From Anderseniella sp. Alg231-50 (GTDB lineage: Bacteria; Pseudomonadota; Alphaproteobacteria; Rhizobiales; Aestuariivirgaceae), in the NCBI RefSeq assembly GCF_900149695.1, contig NZ_LT703003.1:1-64000 (forward strand): 64,000 nt of DNA. Reading direction: 5' to 3'. Both the position numbers and the translations under genes were made by a program. Below, piece by piece: positions 17,268 to 26,545 of this stretch. The stretch's first letter is position 1. Each line of letters begins with the position of its first letter. The notes beneath the pieces were generated by a model that worked only from the letters and a program-made list of their open reading frames with translations, was not told the origin of the DNA and made no database searches.

Positions 17268-18206
17268 TTGAGCATCAGTGGTGAAACCCGTCCACAAAAC
17301 ATCACGCGTGGTGTCTCGCTGATTGTCTTGGCAGCGTTCACGATTTCAATTCAGGATGTCATCTTCAAGCTGTTCAGCAGCGAACTGACACTCTGGCAGA
17401 TATTTGCGCTACGAGGCGTCTTGGCAGTCCCCTTGCTTCTGGCTGTTAGTTGGACGCGTGGCGCACATCAGGGCGTTCTGCGCGCCGCCTTTGGGAAATG
17501 GCCACTTTTACGCTCACTGTTCATTACAACGACATTTCTGGCGTTCTATGCGGCTATCCCGTTCATAAGCCTGTCCACCGTCGGCGCTGCGAACTACATC
17601 GCCCCAATCTTTGTGACGTTGCTTTCTGCCTACGTCATCAGGGAAGCTGTTGGACGGCTCGGGTGGATTGGGGTCTTGCTTGGGTTTGTGGGTGTCGTCG
17701 TTTTGTTGCAACCGGGGACAGACGCGTTCTCACCTTGGGCCCTGCTGCCGATCATTGGAGCAGCCTTCTATGCTCTTGCGCACATCACGACACGTGCGAG
17801 ATGTCAGAACGTTCCTCTTGCGGCCTTATCCTTATCGCAGAATATCGTCATGTTACTCGCTGGTATTGTTGTCAGTATTCTTCTGATTTCGCTACAGCCG
17901 CCAGCCGAAATGGTTGAGGTCTATCCGTATATTTTTCGTGGATGGTCGACGGTCGATCCAACTGACTGGCTTGTCCTTTTGTTGCTGGCGGGATTTGCCG
18001 TGGTCCTTGGCATGATGCTGGCAGGGGCCTATCAAGCAGCACCGCCATCCGTCGTTGCCACATTCGAATACAGCTATCTCGTCTTTGTTGCCGTGTGGGA
18101 TATCTTGTTCTTCGACACTGCGCCGACGGTAACGTCGATCACGGGCATGATCCTGATTGTGGTGGCAGGGTTATTGGTTCTACACCGCAAGTCGAGCGGC
18201 GGTTAA
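17268..18206 (+). CDS. EamA/DMT family membrane transporter
   Basis: A 312-residue inner-membrane protein with about ten hydrophobic helices in two EamA repeats, the layout of drug/metabolite exporters such as RhtA or YdcZ-like carriers. Recognisable segments are TISIQDVIFKLFSSELTLWQ, the AIPFISLSTVGAANYIAPIF region, and GVVVLLQPG at the end of the first repeat. The start is TTG 17268 behind GGAG; an overlapping ATG at 17255 is out of frame. The divergent LysR gene is the probable regulator. Substrate unknown. Confidence 0.87.
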   Translation: MSISGETRPQNITRGVSLIVLAAFTISIQDVIFKLFSSELTLWQIFALRGVLAVPLLLAVSWTRGAHQGVLRAAFGKWPLLRSLFITTTFLAFYAAIPFISLSTVGAANYIAPIFVTLLSAYVIREAVGRLGWIGVLLGFVGVVVLLQPGTDAFSPWALLPIIGAAFYALAHITTRARCQNVPLAALSLSQNIVMLLAGIVVSILLISLQPPAEMVEVYPYIFRGWSTVDPTDWLVLLLLAGFAVVLGMMLAGAYQAAPPSVVATFEYSYLVFVAVWDILFFDTAPTVTSITGMILIVVAGLLVLHRKSSGG

Positions 18207-18359
18207 CAGACCAATTGCTTGACGATCATATTTGAGAACGCGGACACCTGCGCGATTAACGTCAAGGGTCGCTTCGTCCGCCTCTCGGTCATCCGACGCA
18301 CTTTCAGCGAAGGTCAGCGTTGATTGTGGTGGCATTGGCCTGTGACTGCTGGCCTAATG

Positions 18360-19388
18360 TCAAACTGCATTGCACTTGGCTTCACCGAATGTTTCGCGGT
18401 AGGCCATCGGAGAAATGCCAACATGCCTTTGAAATGCTCTTCTCAGACGCTGCTCATCTGAGAACCCAGTGTTGAACGCAACCTTTGCCAGAGGAAGGTT
18501 GCTGCGAGCAAGTGCGCGTTTGGCAGCATCCACGCGCATCATTTCGACAGTTTTCGCCGGTGTGATGCCCGTTCGATCTTTGTACTTTCTTGAGAAACTG
18601 CGTGGGCTCATGGCCAGGCGTTCTGCCAGCTTTGTGACACTTAGATCGCTTTGCAGATGTCCTGCAATCCAGGCATGAAGGTCTGCAAACAAGCCCTCCG
18701 TCTCAGCCGCCTGGATGTTCAGAACATCACTGAATTGCGACTGTCCTCCGGGGCGTTTGAAGAAGACGACCAAGGCCTGTGCGACCTGCATAGCGGCCTC
18801 GTGGCCCATGTCTTCCTCGATCATGGCAAGAGCGAGGTCGATGCCAGCAGTCACACCCGCCGAAGACCACATGTTGCCGTTTCTTACAAAGAGCGGATCG
18901 CGTTTTACGTCGACTTTGGGGAAGCGCCGCTGCAGTTCCTCCACCTGGCGCCAATGCGTCGTGACACTCTGACCATCCAGCAACCCTGCTGCTGCCGTCA
19001 GAAAGGAGCCCATGCAGGTTGAGGCGACACGCCTGCAATCGGTGCTGTTTACCTTGATCCAGGACACCAAGGGACTTTGTTCCAACGCGTCAAAGACACC
19101 GTTGCCACCTGCAACGATGAGAGTGTCGATCGGCCGCGCCACCGCCTGATCAAGTGAGACAGTGCCAAGATCAACCATACAATCCGTCATGACCGACCCG
19201 CCAGTTGGTGAAGCAATCACGATCTCATAGATGCGTTGCCCATTTGCGATCTCTGTGTTGTTGGCGCTTGAGAAAGCTTGCAATGGTCCGGTGACGTCCA
19301 ACAGGGTCACACCGGGATAGACAACAAAGACCACCCGCTTGGTGACTGCTTCGACGCTGGTTGATGTATTGGCTGTTTTTGACTGCAT
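18360..19388 (-). CDS. GlxA family transcriptional regulator (DJ-1/PfpI domain plus AraC helix-turn-helix)
   Basis: A 342-residue regulator. Residues about 15-180 form a class I glutamine amidotransferase-like DJ-1/PfpI domain (VVFVVYPGVTLLDVTGPLQ, with CMGSFLTAAAGLLDG at the nucleophile elbow). The C-terminal 100 residues are an AraC-type DNA-binding domain (LAERLAMSPRSFSRKYKDRTG and VAFNTGFSDEQRLRRAFQRH). ATG 19388 is preferred; an open frame to 19463 would overlap the divergent transporter start. It diverges from an MFS gene 67 bases away, its likely target. G+C is lower than in the surrounding core genes. Confidence 0.9.
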   Translation of the reverse strand: MQSKTANTSTSVEAVTKRVVFVVYPGVTLLDVTGPLQAFSSANNTEIANGQRIYEIVIASPTGGSVMTDCMVDLGTVSLDQAVARPIDTLIVAGGNGVFDALEQSPLVSWIKVNSTDCRRVASTCMGSFLTAAAGLLDGQSVTTHWRQVEELQRRFPKVDVKRDPLFVRNGNMWSSAGVTAGIDLALAMIEEDMGHEAAMQVAQALVVFFKRPGGQSQFSDVLNIQAAETEGLFADLHAWIAGHLQSDLSVTKLAERLAMSPRSFSRKYKDRTGITPAKTVEMMRVDAAKRALARSNLPLAKVAFNTGFSDEQRLRRAFQRHVGISPMAYRETFGEAKCNAV

Positions 19389-19455
19389 ATTGTCATTTAT
19401 GCCAATTCTTGCAGTTTGTAAACTGGCCTGAGAAAACAGATCAAGGCGAACGGGC

Positions 19456-20682
19456 GTGACCAAAATATCTCAAAATCACCGATCCTTTTTTATCATTGGG
19501 CTTTCTTTCATCGCACTGGCATTGACCTTCTCAGCGCGTGCGGCCCTTGGCCTGGTAATGCCTGTTCTGGAGCAGGAACTTGGTTGGACGCGCAGCTTCA
19601 CGTCCGGTTCCGCGGCTGTGGCATTATTGGTTATGGCAGGTATCGCCCCGTTTGGAGGGAGGCTTGTAGACAAGCAGGGCGCGCGGGCCATTCTGCTGAT
19701 TGGCCTGGCCGCGCTCGCTGCAGGATGTTTCCTCGTCGCTGCGACCGCCAATGCGATAGCTTTCTTTCTCGCATTCAGTGGCGTTGCTGCAGTGGGGTTT
19801 GGCTTGGTCGCGACGCACGTCGTATCCACTGCCGTCGAACAGGAGGTGACAGAGAACAAGGGACTCGCGACCGGGGTCGCAACCTCTGGTTCAACCGGTG
19901 GTCAGTTTCTTTTCGTTCCGCTGTTGGCACTGCTGATCAGCGCCTATGACTGGCGGGCCGCCTTTGTCGCATTGGGGTTTGGAACGCTTGTCACCATGGC
20001 CTGTGTCTACCGGTGGTTTCCAATGCATTCAAAGCCATTGCCTGAACCTGCGAAAAGTGCAGGTACGCAAACAAGTATCTGGCAGGATCTTGGCAGAATC
20101 CTGCAGCTTCCGGCGTTTCAGATATTGTTCTGGAGCTACTTCATCTGCGGCTACACAACATCCGGTGTGATTGAGACCCACTTTCTACCCTATGCCTCAT
20201 TCTGTGGCTTCGGCCCGGTTCCCTCGGCTACGGCCTATGGATTGCTATCGGCCATCAATCTTGTCGGAATGATCCTGGCCGGGTGGCTGACTGACCGGGT
20301 GAACAGACCCTTGCTGCTTGGAAGCATCTATCTAATGCGCGGATTGACCTTCATCATTCTGATCAATGTCGGTGCCAGCTTTGAAATTCTGATCTTCTTC
20401 TCGATTCTTTTCGGGTTGGTTGACTATTCGACAGTGCCTGTAACGGCCAGTCTTGTGGCAAGTCACATTGGCAAAAGCGTCATGGGACTGGCATTCGGCC
20501 TGATCTCGGCTGGGCATCAAGTTGGTGCTGCCCTCGGGGCGTATTTCGGAGGCGTTCTTTACGACCTCTACGCCCAATATGATTGGGTATGGTGGTCATC
20601 GGTCTGGCTCGCTGTTTTTGCAGGTGTCTTGGTGTTCTTAATGAATGACAAACCGGCAACCAGGTCGGTACAGCCAGCATAA
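19456..20682 (+). CDS. MFS transporter
   Basis: A 408-residue major-facilitator protein with about twelve membrane helices. The loop between helices 2 and 3 reads FGGRLVDKQGARAILLIG, the usual MFS motif A variant, and the corresponding second-half loop reads AGWLTDRVNRPLLLGS. It resembles monocarboxylate/OFA-type carriers, but the substrate is not identifiable. The start is GTG 19456. Divergently paired with the GlxA-type regulator and part of the lower-G+C block. Confidence 0.88.
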   Translation: MTKISQNHRSFFIIGLSFIALALTFSARAALGLVMPVLEQELGWTRSFTSGSAAVALLVMAGIAPFGGRLVDKQGARAILLIGLAALAAGCFLVAATANAIAFFLAFSGVAAVGFGLVATHVVSTAVEQEVTENKGLATGVATSGSTGGQFLFVPLLALLISAYDWRAAFVALGFGTLVTMACVYRWFPMHSKPLPEPAKSAGTQTSIWQDLGRILQLPAFQILFWSYFICGYTTSGVIETHFLPYASFCGFGPVPSATAYGLLSAINLVGMILAGWLTDRVNRPLLLGSIYLMRGLTFIILINVGASFEILIFFSILFGLVDYSTVPVTASLVASHIGKSVMGLAFGLISAGHQVGAALGAYFGGVLYDLYAQYDWVWWSSVWLAVFAGVLVFLMNDKPATRSVQPA

Positions 20683-20845
20683 GGTGGCTTCATCCTTGAA
20701 CTCTGAAGCAGACATTCATGGAGATCAGAGAAGCTGTCACCTTGTCCGCTCTCTCGTCATTCACGGAAGCTGTCTTCAAGGTTCGCTTTTCTTGATCTTC
20801 CAACTTGCCAGATAGGACCGTTGTCAGGGGATAACTCCTGTTGAC

Positions 20846-21238
20846 CTAGAGTATACCGGCTTCCGCTGATTCCACCGAAATTCCCATCCTGTCGAGACCG
20901 TCTTCCAGGTAGTCCGCCAGCAGAGGCACACCGAGCAGGTAGTCTTCGGTCTTGTTGACCCGTTCGGAGCGGGCGGTTTCCAGGGCCTCCTGAATGTCGT
21001 CAGGTTCGTAAGTGCCGCGCCCGATCCACATCAATGCAACCAGCGCCACCTGCTCATCGACATTCATGTCATCAATGAAACCGCGCAACTCAGCTTCTGT
21101 GGGGTCATCGCGGCGGGATTCCAGAATGCTGTCTGAATCTGCCTCATCACCGTCGCCATCCCAGGCTGCAACCTTGCCGTCCAGTTCGCGGGCCCGCACG
21201 ATAACGTGAGCCACCTTTTCCGGGGAGATGTCGAGCAT
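20846..21238 (-). CDS. DUF3775 domain-containing protein
   Basis: A 130-residue acidic soluble protein matching my recollection of the DUF3775 family: LDISPEKVAHVIVRARELD at the N-terminus, DDPTEAELRGFIDDMNVDEQ in the middle and a conserved end around EDYLLGVPLLADYLEDGLD. Function unknown. ATG 21238 has an excellent AGGAGG site 9 bases upstream and begins the conserved sequence; the longer frame to 21334 is not supported. It follows the lower-G+C block and is downstream of the OYE gene on the same strand. Confidence 0.8.
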   Translation of the reverse strand: MLDISPEKVAHVIVRARELDGKVAAWDGDGDEADSDSILESRRDDPTEAELRGFIDDMNVDEQVALVALMWIGRGTYEPDDIQEALETARSERVNKTEDYLLGVPLLADYLEDGLDRMGISVESAEAGIL

Positions 21239-21372
21239 GGCGGTGTCCTCCTGAAGCGTGCCACAGCACAATTCGTCAACACCAGATTGCTCGAAGCCCA
21301 ATTGTGCTTCATTGATCCATCTCAAATCCGACAAATTTCAGCACTCGATGAATGTCGGGCCTGGCGGCAGCG

Positions 21373-22530
21373 TTATTTTTCAGACTTGGCCAGTTGATGC
21401 AGGCCGCGGGCACGGCGATCAAGCCACCAGCCGTATTGTTCAGGCCAGCCTGCAAAATCCAGATCAACGCCCATTGCCTGGGCCTGATGACGGGGCCAGA
21501 ACGGGTCGTTGATGGCCTCGCGTGCAATTGCGATGAGGTCCGCCTGACCGCTTTGCAGGATGTCTTCGGCCTGTGGTCCGTCCAGTATCAGCCCGACCGC
21601 CATGGTCGGGATGTCGGCCTCACGCCTGATCTCATCGGCATAAGGTACTTGAAATCCGGGGCCGCGATAGCCGGTTGACGCAGTTGCGCCTGCCGCGGCG
21701 TTGCCACCTGAAGAACAGTCAACAACATCCACGCCTGCGCTCTTCAACGTCTTCGCCAGCACCACCGAGTCTTCAATGCTCCAGCCGCCTTCAAACCCGT
21801 CCACGGAAGAAATGCGCACAAACAGCGGCTTGGTGTCCGGCCACACCGGTCGCACCGCTTCGACAACCTCAAGCAGAAACCGCATGCGGTTTTCCCGGCT
21901 GCCGCCATAGTCATCGTCTCGCCTGTTGGACAGCGGTGACAGGAACTGCTGCAACAGATAGCCATGGGCGGCATGCAGTTCCAGAATATCCATTCCGATA
22001 TGATCTGCACGTTTGGCTGCGGCAACAAAATCGGCGGTGACCTGCACAATGTCAGCCCCGCTCATTTCGCGCGGCACCAGCCAGCCCCTGCCGGCAGGCA
22101 ACGGGCTTGGACCGATGACCTGCCACGCCGTCTCACCGCGCGCGGCATCGGTCTCATCCAGAGCGCCATTGCCGTGCCACGGGCGCTGAATGCACGCCTT
22201 GCGGCCGGCATGGCCGATCTGGATACCGGGCACCGCGCCCTGCCCCTTTATAAAATCGACAATGCCGCGCATGGCATCGGCGTGGGTGTCCGACCAGATA
22301 CCGAGGTCGCCATGTGTGATGCGGCCAATGTCCTGTACAGCGCTGGCTTCCAGGATAATCGCACCCGGGCGGCCCAGGGCATATTTTGAGTAATTGGCGA
22401 AATGCCAGTCGGCAAACAGGCCGTCCTGCGCGGAATACTGGCACATGGGCGCAATGACCACGCGATTGGCGAGCGTGACCTGCTTGATGGTACAGGGCGA
22501 AAACAACTTGGGGTGAGGACCCATCGTCAC
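21373..22530 (-). CDS. NADH:flavin oxidoreductase, old yellow enzyme family (YqjM/NamA-like)
   Basis: An FMN enzyme that reduces activated C=C bonds with NAD(P)H. The 385-residue TIM barrel shows MCQYSAQDG with the Cys typical of the YqjM-type group, IQIGHAGRKA, LHAAHGYLLQQFLSPLSNRR, VRISSVDGFEGGWS and the phosphate site MAVGLILDG. The GTG at 22530 overlaps the argC stop as GTGA; an ATG two codons later (22524) is the alternative. Co-transcribed downstream of argC, an unusual pairing with no evident metabolic link. Confidence 0.9.
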   Translation of the reverse strand: MTMGPHPKLFSPCTIKQVTLANRVVIAPMCQYSAQDGLFADWHFANYSKYALGRPGAIILEASAVQDIGRITHGDLGIWSDTHADAMRGIVDFIKGQGAVPGIQIGHAGRKACIQRPWHGNGALDETDAARGETAWQVIGPSPLPAGRGWLVPREMSGADIVQVTADFVAAAKRADHIGMDILELHAAHGYLLQQFLSPLSNRRDDDYGGSRENRMRFLLEVVEAVRPVWPDTKPLFVRISSVDGFEGGWSIEDSVVLAKTLKSAGVDVVDCSSGGNAAAGATASTGYRGPGFQVPYADEIRREADIPTMAVGLILDGPQAEDILQSGQADLIAIAREAINDPFWPRHQAQAMGVDLDFAGWPEQYGWWLDRRARGLHQLAKSEK

Positions 22531-23576
22531 GGGAACAAGGTTACCTGTTCAAGACCGGTTGCTTCCGGTAAACCGAACATGAGATTGAAGTTCTGCACCG
22601 CTTGACCGGCGGATCCCTTGACCAGGTTATCCAGCGTCGACAGCAGCACCACCCTGCCCTCGATCCGGTCCGCGACCACGCCCATCATGACGCGGTTGGA
22701 GCCGCGTACAAACTGTGTCGCAGGCATTATACCATCCGGAGCCATGTTGACGAACGGCTCATTGCCATAGCGCTCAGAAAGCACCTGATGGCAGTCGCGC
22801 GCGGTTTTGCCCGGGGCAAGCCTGGCATAGGCGGTGATGAATTCTCCGCGGCTCATCGGCACCAGATGCGGCGTGAAGTTCACGATCACATCACGGCCTG
22901 CAGCAATCGACAGTTCCTGTTCGATCTCCGGCGCATGGCGGTGCTTGCCGATGGAATACGGCCCCATGCCCTCCCCGGATTCGCAAAACAGCGTGTTCTG
23001 TTTCAAGCCGCGCCCGGCACCGGACACGCCCGACTTGGCATCAATCACCAGATCGGATGCATCGATCAGCCCGTCCGCCACCAGCGGAAGCAGCAACATC
23101 AAAACTGCGGTTGGATAACATCCCGGACAGGCAACCAGCCTGGCACCGGCGATCTGGTCGCGATAGTGTTCGGTCAGTCCGTATACCGCATCGGCCTGCA
23201 GATCGAGCGCTGCGTGTTCATTGCCGTACCACTGTTTGTAGGTTTCCGGATTACGCAGCCGGAAGTCAGCCGACATATCTATGATCTTCAAATGGTCAGG
23301 CAACGCCTTGATGACCTGCTGGCTGGTGGCGTGCGGCAAACCGCAGAACGCCGCATCGACGCCAGACCAGTCGACATCGTCATTGGTGACAAGGCCAGGA
23401 AGCCCGAGGCTACTGAGATGGGGAAACACAGCTTCCATCGGCTTGCCGGCATGGGAATTGGCCGTCAGCGCCACGATTTCCATATTCGGGTGCGCATGCG
23501 CCAGTCGCACGAGATCAGCGCCGGTATAGCCTGATGCTCCGATTACCGCGACGCGGATTTTCTGTGCGCTGCTCAT
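22527..23576 (-). CDS. argC: N-acetyl-gamma-glutamyl-phosphate reductase
   Basis: The NADPH-dependent third step of arginine biosynthesis. The 349-residue protein begins with IRVAVIGASGYTGADLVRLA, has FCGLPHATSQQ, DMSADFRL and the catalytic Cys in ACPGCYPTAVLM, followed by DAKSGVSGAGRG and the histidine region TPHLVPMSRGEF. ATG 23576 (MSSAQK) is preferred over the ATG five codons upstream. Its stop overlaps the start of the OYE gene, so translation is probably coupled. Confidence 0.94.
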   Translation of the reverse strand: MSSAQKIRVAVIGASGYTGADLVRLAHAHPNMEIVALTANSHAGKPMEAVFPHLSSLGLPGLVTNDDVDWSGVDAAFCGLPHATSQQVIKALPDHLKIIDMSADFRLRNPETYKQWYGNEHAALDLQADAVYGLTEHYRDQIAGARLVACPGCYPTAVLMLLLPLVADGLIDASDLVIDAKSGVSGAGRGLKQNTLFCESGEGMGPYSIGKHRHAPEIEQELSIAAGRDVIVNFTPHLVPMSRGEFITAYARLAPGKTARDCHQVLSERYGNEPFVNMAPDGIMPATQFVRGSNRVMMGVVADRIEGRVVLLSTLDNLVKGSAGQAVQNFNLMFGLPEATGLEQVTLFP

Positions 23577-23699
23577 GTTGAACGACTCCATGGATCAAAA
23601 AACCTGCCTGCAATAACCGGTTCATTGGTTGGCGTAAAGCCGGTATGTTGATCTGGTCAGAACCATTTCTTGTTGCTTCTATCTAAGGCGTCACACTTC

Positions 23700-24785
23700 A
23701 TGCGATTATTGTTTGTCAGCTCCGCTGAGCATTTCGGCGGTACCGAACGCTGGGCCAGCATGGCAATCGCGGAGCTTGAACGGCGCGGGCATCAGATATG
23801 GATGGCTTGTCCCGACAAACCCCATGCCGAAAATTTTACGCTCCCGGAGCGCTTGTGGCACGAAGGGCCCAAATCCATGTGGGACCGGGCCGGCATGGAC
23901 CGGATGGCCGGGTTCTGCCGTGACCAGCAGATAGACTGCATCATCCCGCTCAGCCAGAAAATGTATTTCACCTGCGGCCGTCTTGCCCGGCAACTGGGCA
24001 TAGCGCTTGTGCTGCGGCTGGGCATTGTGCGTCTGCCGTGGCGGCCGGTGGTGGACTGGTACGGGTATGGCATCTATCCGGATGCCATTATCGTCAACAC
24101 ACAGCGCATCAAGCAGGTCCTGTCGCGGGCGCCGTTCGTGAAGCGGGACCGTATCCACGTCATTTACAACGGCATTGTGGAACGTCCCGCTGGCGGCGTG
24201 GCCAACCAGCCTGAAAAGTTCACCATTACCAGCGTCGGCACACTGTCCTGGCGCAAGGGAATGGAACACCTGATCAAGGCAGTCGCCCTGCTGCCCGACG
24301 GTTTGCGCAAAAAGGTACACATCAAGCTGATCGGCGAAGGACCGGCACGCGGCAAACTCACCAGCCTTGCGCAAAGATTGGACCTTGCAGCCCAGGTTGA
24401 GTTTACCGGACATGTCGAAAACCCGACGGCTCACATAGCCGCAAGTGACCTGTTTGTCCTGCTGTCCGCCCAGGAGGGCATATCAAATGCCTTGCTGGAA
24501 GCGATGAACTGCGCAGTGCCTGCTTACACCACACTGGTTGGCGGGCACGGCGAATTCGTTGAGCACGGACGCAATGCCTATGCGGCGCGCTCACGCAGGC
24601 CATCGCAGGTAGCCGCTGACCTTGCGGGCATCATGTCGGATCACAACATCGGCGCGGTTGGAGCAGCTGGCCGCGACACGGTGCGCGACAGGTTTTCAAT
24701 GACTGCAATGGGAGATCGGCTGGAAGAGGTTCTGAAGCTGGCAGCAAAAGGCCCCACCGGAAAACCGGCAGGGCCCGATCGTTAG
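23700..24785 (+). CDS. Glycosyltransferase family 4 (GT-B fold)
   Basis: A 361-residue enzyme expected to transfer a sugar from a nucleotide sugar to a lipid or glycan acceptor. The N-terminus FVSSAEHFGGTERWA is the GT4 acceptor-side start. The C-terminal half has the group 1 domain: ITSVGTLSWRKGMEHLIKA, LIGEGPARGKL, VEFTGHV and the E-x7-E type motif AQEGISNALLEAMNCAVPA. No other cell-surface genes flank it except the GT2 gene 1.5 kb away. Its last codons overlap the minus-strand terminator of the EF-hand gene. Confidence 0.88.
   Translation: MRLLFVSSAEHFGGTERWASMAIAELERRGHQIWMACPDKPHAENFTLPERLWHEGPKSMWDRAGMDRMAGFCRDQQIDCIIPLSQKMYFTCGRLARQLGIALVLRLGIVRLPWRPVVDWYGYGIYPDAIIVNTQRIKQVLSRAPFVKRDRIHVIYNGIVERPAGGVANQPEKFTITSVGTLSWRKGMEHLIKAVALLPDGLRKKVHIKLIGEGPARGKLTSLAQRLDLAAQVEFTGHVENPTAHIAASDLFVLLSAQEGISNALLEAMNCAVPAYTTLVGGHGEFVEHGRNAYAARSRRPSQVAADLAGIMSDHNIGAVGAAGRDTVRDRFSMTAMGDRLEEVLKLAAKGPTGKPAGPDR
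24746..24776 (-). terminator. Rho-independent terminator of the EF-hand gene, inside the glycosyltransferase 3' end
   Basis: On the minus strand GGGCCCTGCCGG pairs with CCGGTGGGGCC (two G-U pairs) around a TTTT loop and is followed by TTTT. It lies within the last codons of the convergent GT4 gene. Confidence 0.75.
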
Positions 24786-24801
24786 CAGGGGTAAGTTCGT
24801 A

Positions 24802-25020
24802 TTAGCCCTGGATTGCAGCCCATTCGTCTGCACTCAGTTCGCCATTCTGGTCGCCATCAGCAGCTTTGAAGGCGTCTTCAGCCATATCAGGCATGGCAGC
24901 CTTGGCTTCTTCCATGGATACTGAACCGTTCTGGTCAGCGTCTACAGCGGTGAAGTCAGCAGCCAGTGCTGCGGTTGAAGCGAAACCAGTTGCGAGTACG
25001 ATTGCGAGAAACTTTTTCAT
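24802..25020 (-). CDS. Small secreted EF-hand calcium-binding protein
   Basis: A 72-residue protein made of a signal peptide (residues 1-20, ending TAALA) and two EF-hand loops, DADQNGSVSMEE and DGDQNGELSADE. Each has Asp at positions 1, 3 and 5 region, Gly at 6 and Glu at 12, so calcium binding is likely. It probably acts in the periplasm; a target is unknown. ATG 25020 has GGAG 9 bases upstream and starts the signal peptide; the longer upstream frame is not supported. Confidence 0.87.
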   Translation of the reverse strand: MKKFLAIVLATGFASTAALAADFTAVDADQNGSVSMEEAKAAMPDMAEDAFKAADGDQNGELSADEWAAIQG

Positions 25021-25335
25021 GTTTAATTCTCCAGTTAGACTTATAGCGACCTGCACGGCTTGCCTCAAAGAGCAGCCAGTGAGATCGTTTAGCTGCCGTC
25101 CACGAGGCAAAAGGTGGCCTGCCAATGCGGCAGCGAAAAGCAGGTCACAAGGAATTGTCAGGACTAATTTGTGGTGGATCAGGACCAATTTGTGGTCGAT
25201 TGTGGCGTGTACGAACGTAGTTCACCCCCTGCATTGTGCCACATCTGATGTGCGTAAACGCTCACTTGCGGTCTGTCTGAGAGGTAATTTGCGTGGTGGA
25301 TTGCGTGCCGTTCCATTGACGGACCCACACGATGG
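25021..25335. other. Gene-free region upstream of the EF-hand gene, with a 21-bp direct repeat
   Basis: No convincing gene lies in these 315 bases. An 18-base motif, TCAGGACYAATTTGTGGT, occurs at 25158-25175 and 25179-25196, a 21-bp period. This could be a double protein-binding site upstream of the EF-hand gene, or a repeat remnant. Confidence 0.5.
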
Positions 25336-26280
25336 CTACGTGCGGCGCCAGATCATGCTTGCCGTCAGTTCGGCAACGGAAAAGTCCAGCACGGGCTCGC
25401 GCCTGTTCGACTGAAAATCTGCAATCAACTGGCCAATCCGACCGGCAAACAGTTGAACCAGCAAACGTTGTGCGACCCTTCTGCCGATCAGCTTACGATG
25501 GACCTGCGCAAGATCCGGGTGTGCTGCAGCGAACTTTGCCAGATCATGCAGGTATCCTGACTGGTGGCCTGAGATGGAACCCGGCGTATCATGTTTGATC
25601 CAGTCAATTGTGCTGCTTATGAAACCAGGCCCGACACGCGACAGGCGCAAGAGCAGGTCCCTGTCCTGCAGACGCTTGAGCGTCTCGTCCCAGCCGTTTG
25701 CCGCGTCCAGCGCCGATCGTTTCGCGACAATGCCGGTGCTGCCGATGTAGATAGTATACTCCATCAGCGCCATCTGCATCTCGGAAGATGTTGCCCGCCG
25801 ATCGCTGTTAACCCGCCTGATCAGCGATGATGATCCGGCTTTTTGATACGACATCAGCGCAAATTCGCAGTCGGGATGGTCTGCCATCAGGGTCAACCGG
25901 TCCCTGACGGCATCGGGTTGCAACTCGTCGTCCGCATCCAGGAACATGACGAGATCCGCGCGGGATTGTCTGATGCCGTCATTGCGCGCCGCATTGGCGC
26001 CGGATTTACCGGCCGACCCTAAGCAGCTGATGCGGTCATCTTCAAACTCACTCACAATGGCGACGGTGTCATCGTCGGATCCGTCGTCGACCACGATCAT
26101 CTCAAAATCCGGTTCGCTCTGAGCCAGGACACTCTGAATGGCACGTCCGATTGTTTCGGACCCATTCTTTACAGGTGTAACAATCGATACACTCGGCCTC
26201 AGACCAGGTTGCGTCGGGAAACCCGGGCTATTCGACGAGTGATCTTGCTTCGGCGCAATCTGCTCGCCCGCTCCCTTCAT
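25336..26280 (-). CDS. Glycosyltransferase family 2 (GT-A fold)
   Basis: A 314-residue GT2 enzyme. PSVSIVTPVKNGSETIGRAI opens the nucleotide-sugar domain, then VVDDGSDDDT, NAARNDGIRQSRADLVMFLD with the metal-binding DADD at about 120, and a catalytic-region ED/QD-like QDRDLLLRL. Acceptor unknown; it may work with the GT4 gene nearby. ATG 26280 is preferred. A GTG at 26346 would add 22 residues with no family sequence. Confidence 0.86.
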   Translation of the reverse strand: MKGAGEQIAPKQDHSSNSPGFPTQPGLRPSVSIVTPVKNGSETIGRAIQSVLAQSEPDFEMIVVDDGSDDDTVAIVSEFEDDRISCLGSAGKSGANAARNDGIRQSRADLVMFLDADDELQPDAVRDRLTLMADHPDCEFALMSYQKAGSSSLIRRVNSDRRATSSEMQMALMEYTIYIGSTGIVAKRSALDAANGWDETLKRLQDRDLLLRLSRVGPGFISSTIDWIKHDTPGSISGHQSGYLHDLAKFAAAHPDLAQVHRKLIGRRVAQRLLVQLFAGRIGQLIADFQSNRREPVLDFSVAELTASMIWRRT

Positions 26281-26545
26281 GCTGCGATATTTCACTCCAA
26301 ACGTCACTGCAGTGGCAGGTTCGGGCTTCCGGCCAGCCTGAAACACAATTCGTGCGAGCTACATGTTCTCGGTTCAGGCGAGTGAACAATAGAGTCGTGC
26401 GCCGGCAATCTGTGACTGAAAAGCCATACCGCACAAACATTGACAGACAACTGGAGCAAGAAACGCCGCACACTGAATACCATTCAGCATTATGACGTTT
26501 CCGCGTGTACTGCAATAGTTATGGCAATCTGGGCAACTGAGGTGC

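Noticed and set aside
20683-20845. Short frames after the MFS gene
   Set aside because: No start with a ribosome site and no similarity to known proteins; likely intergenic.
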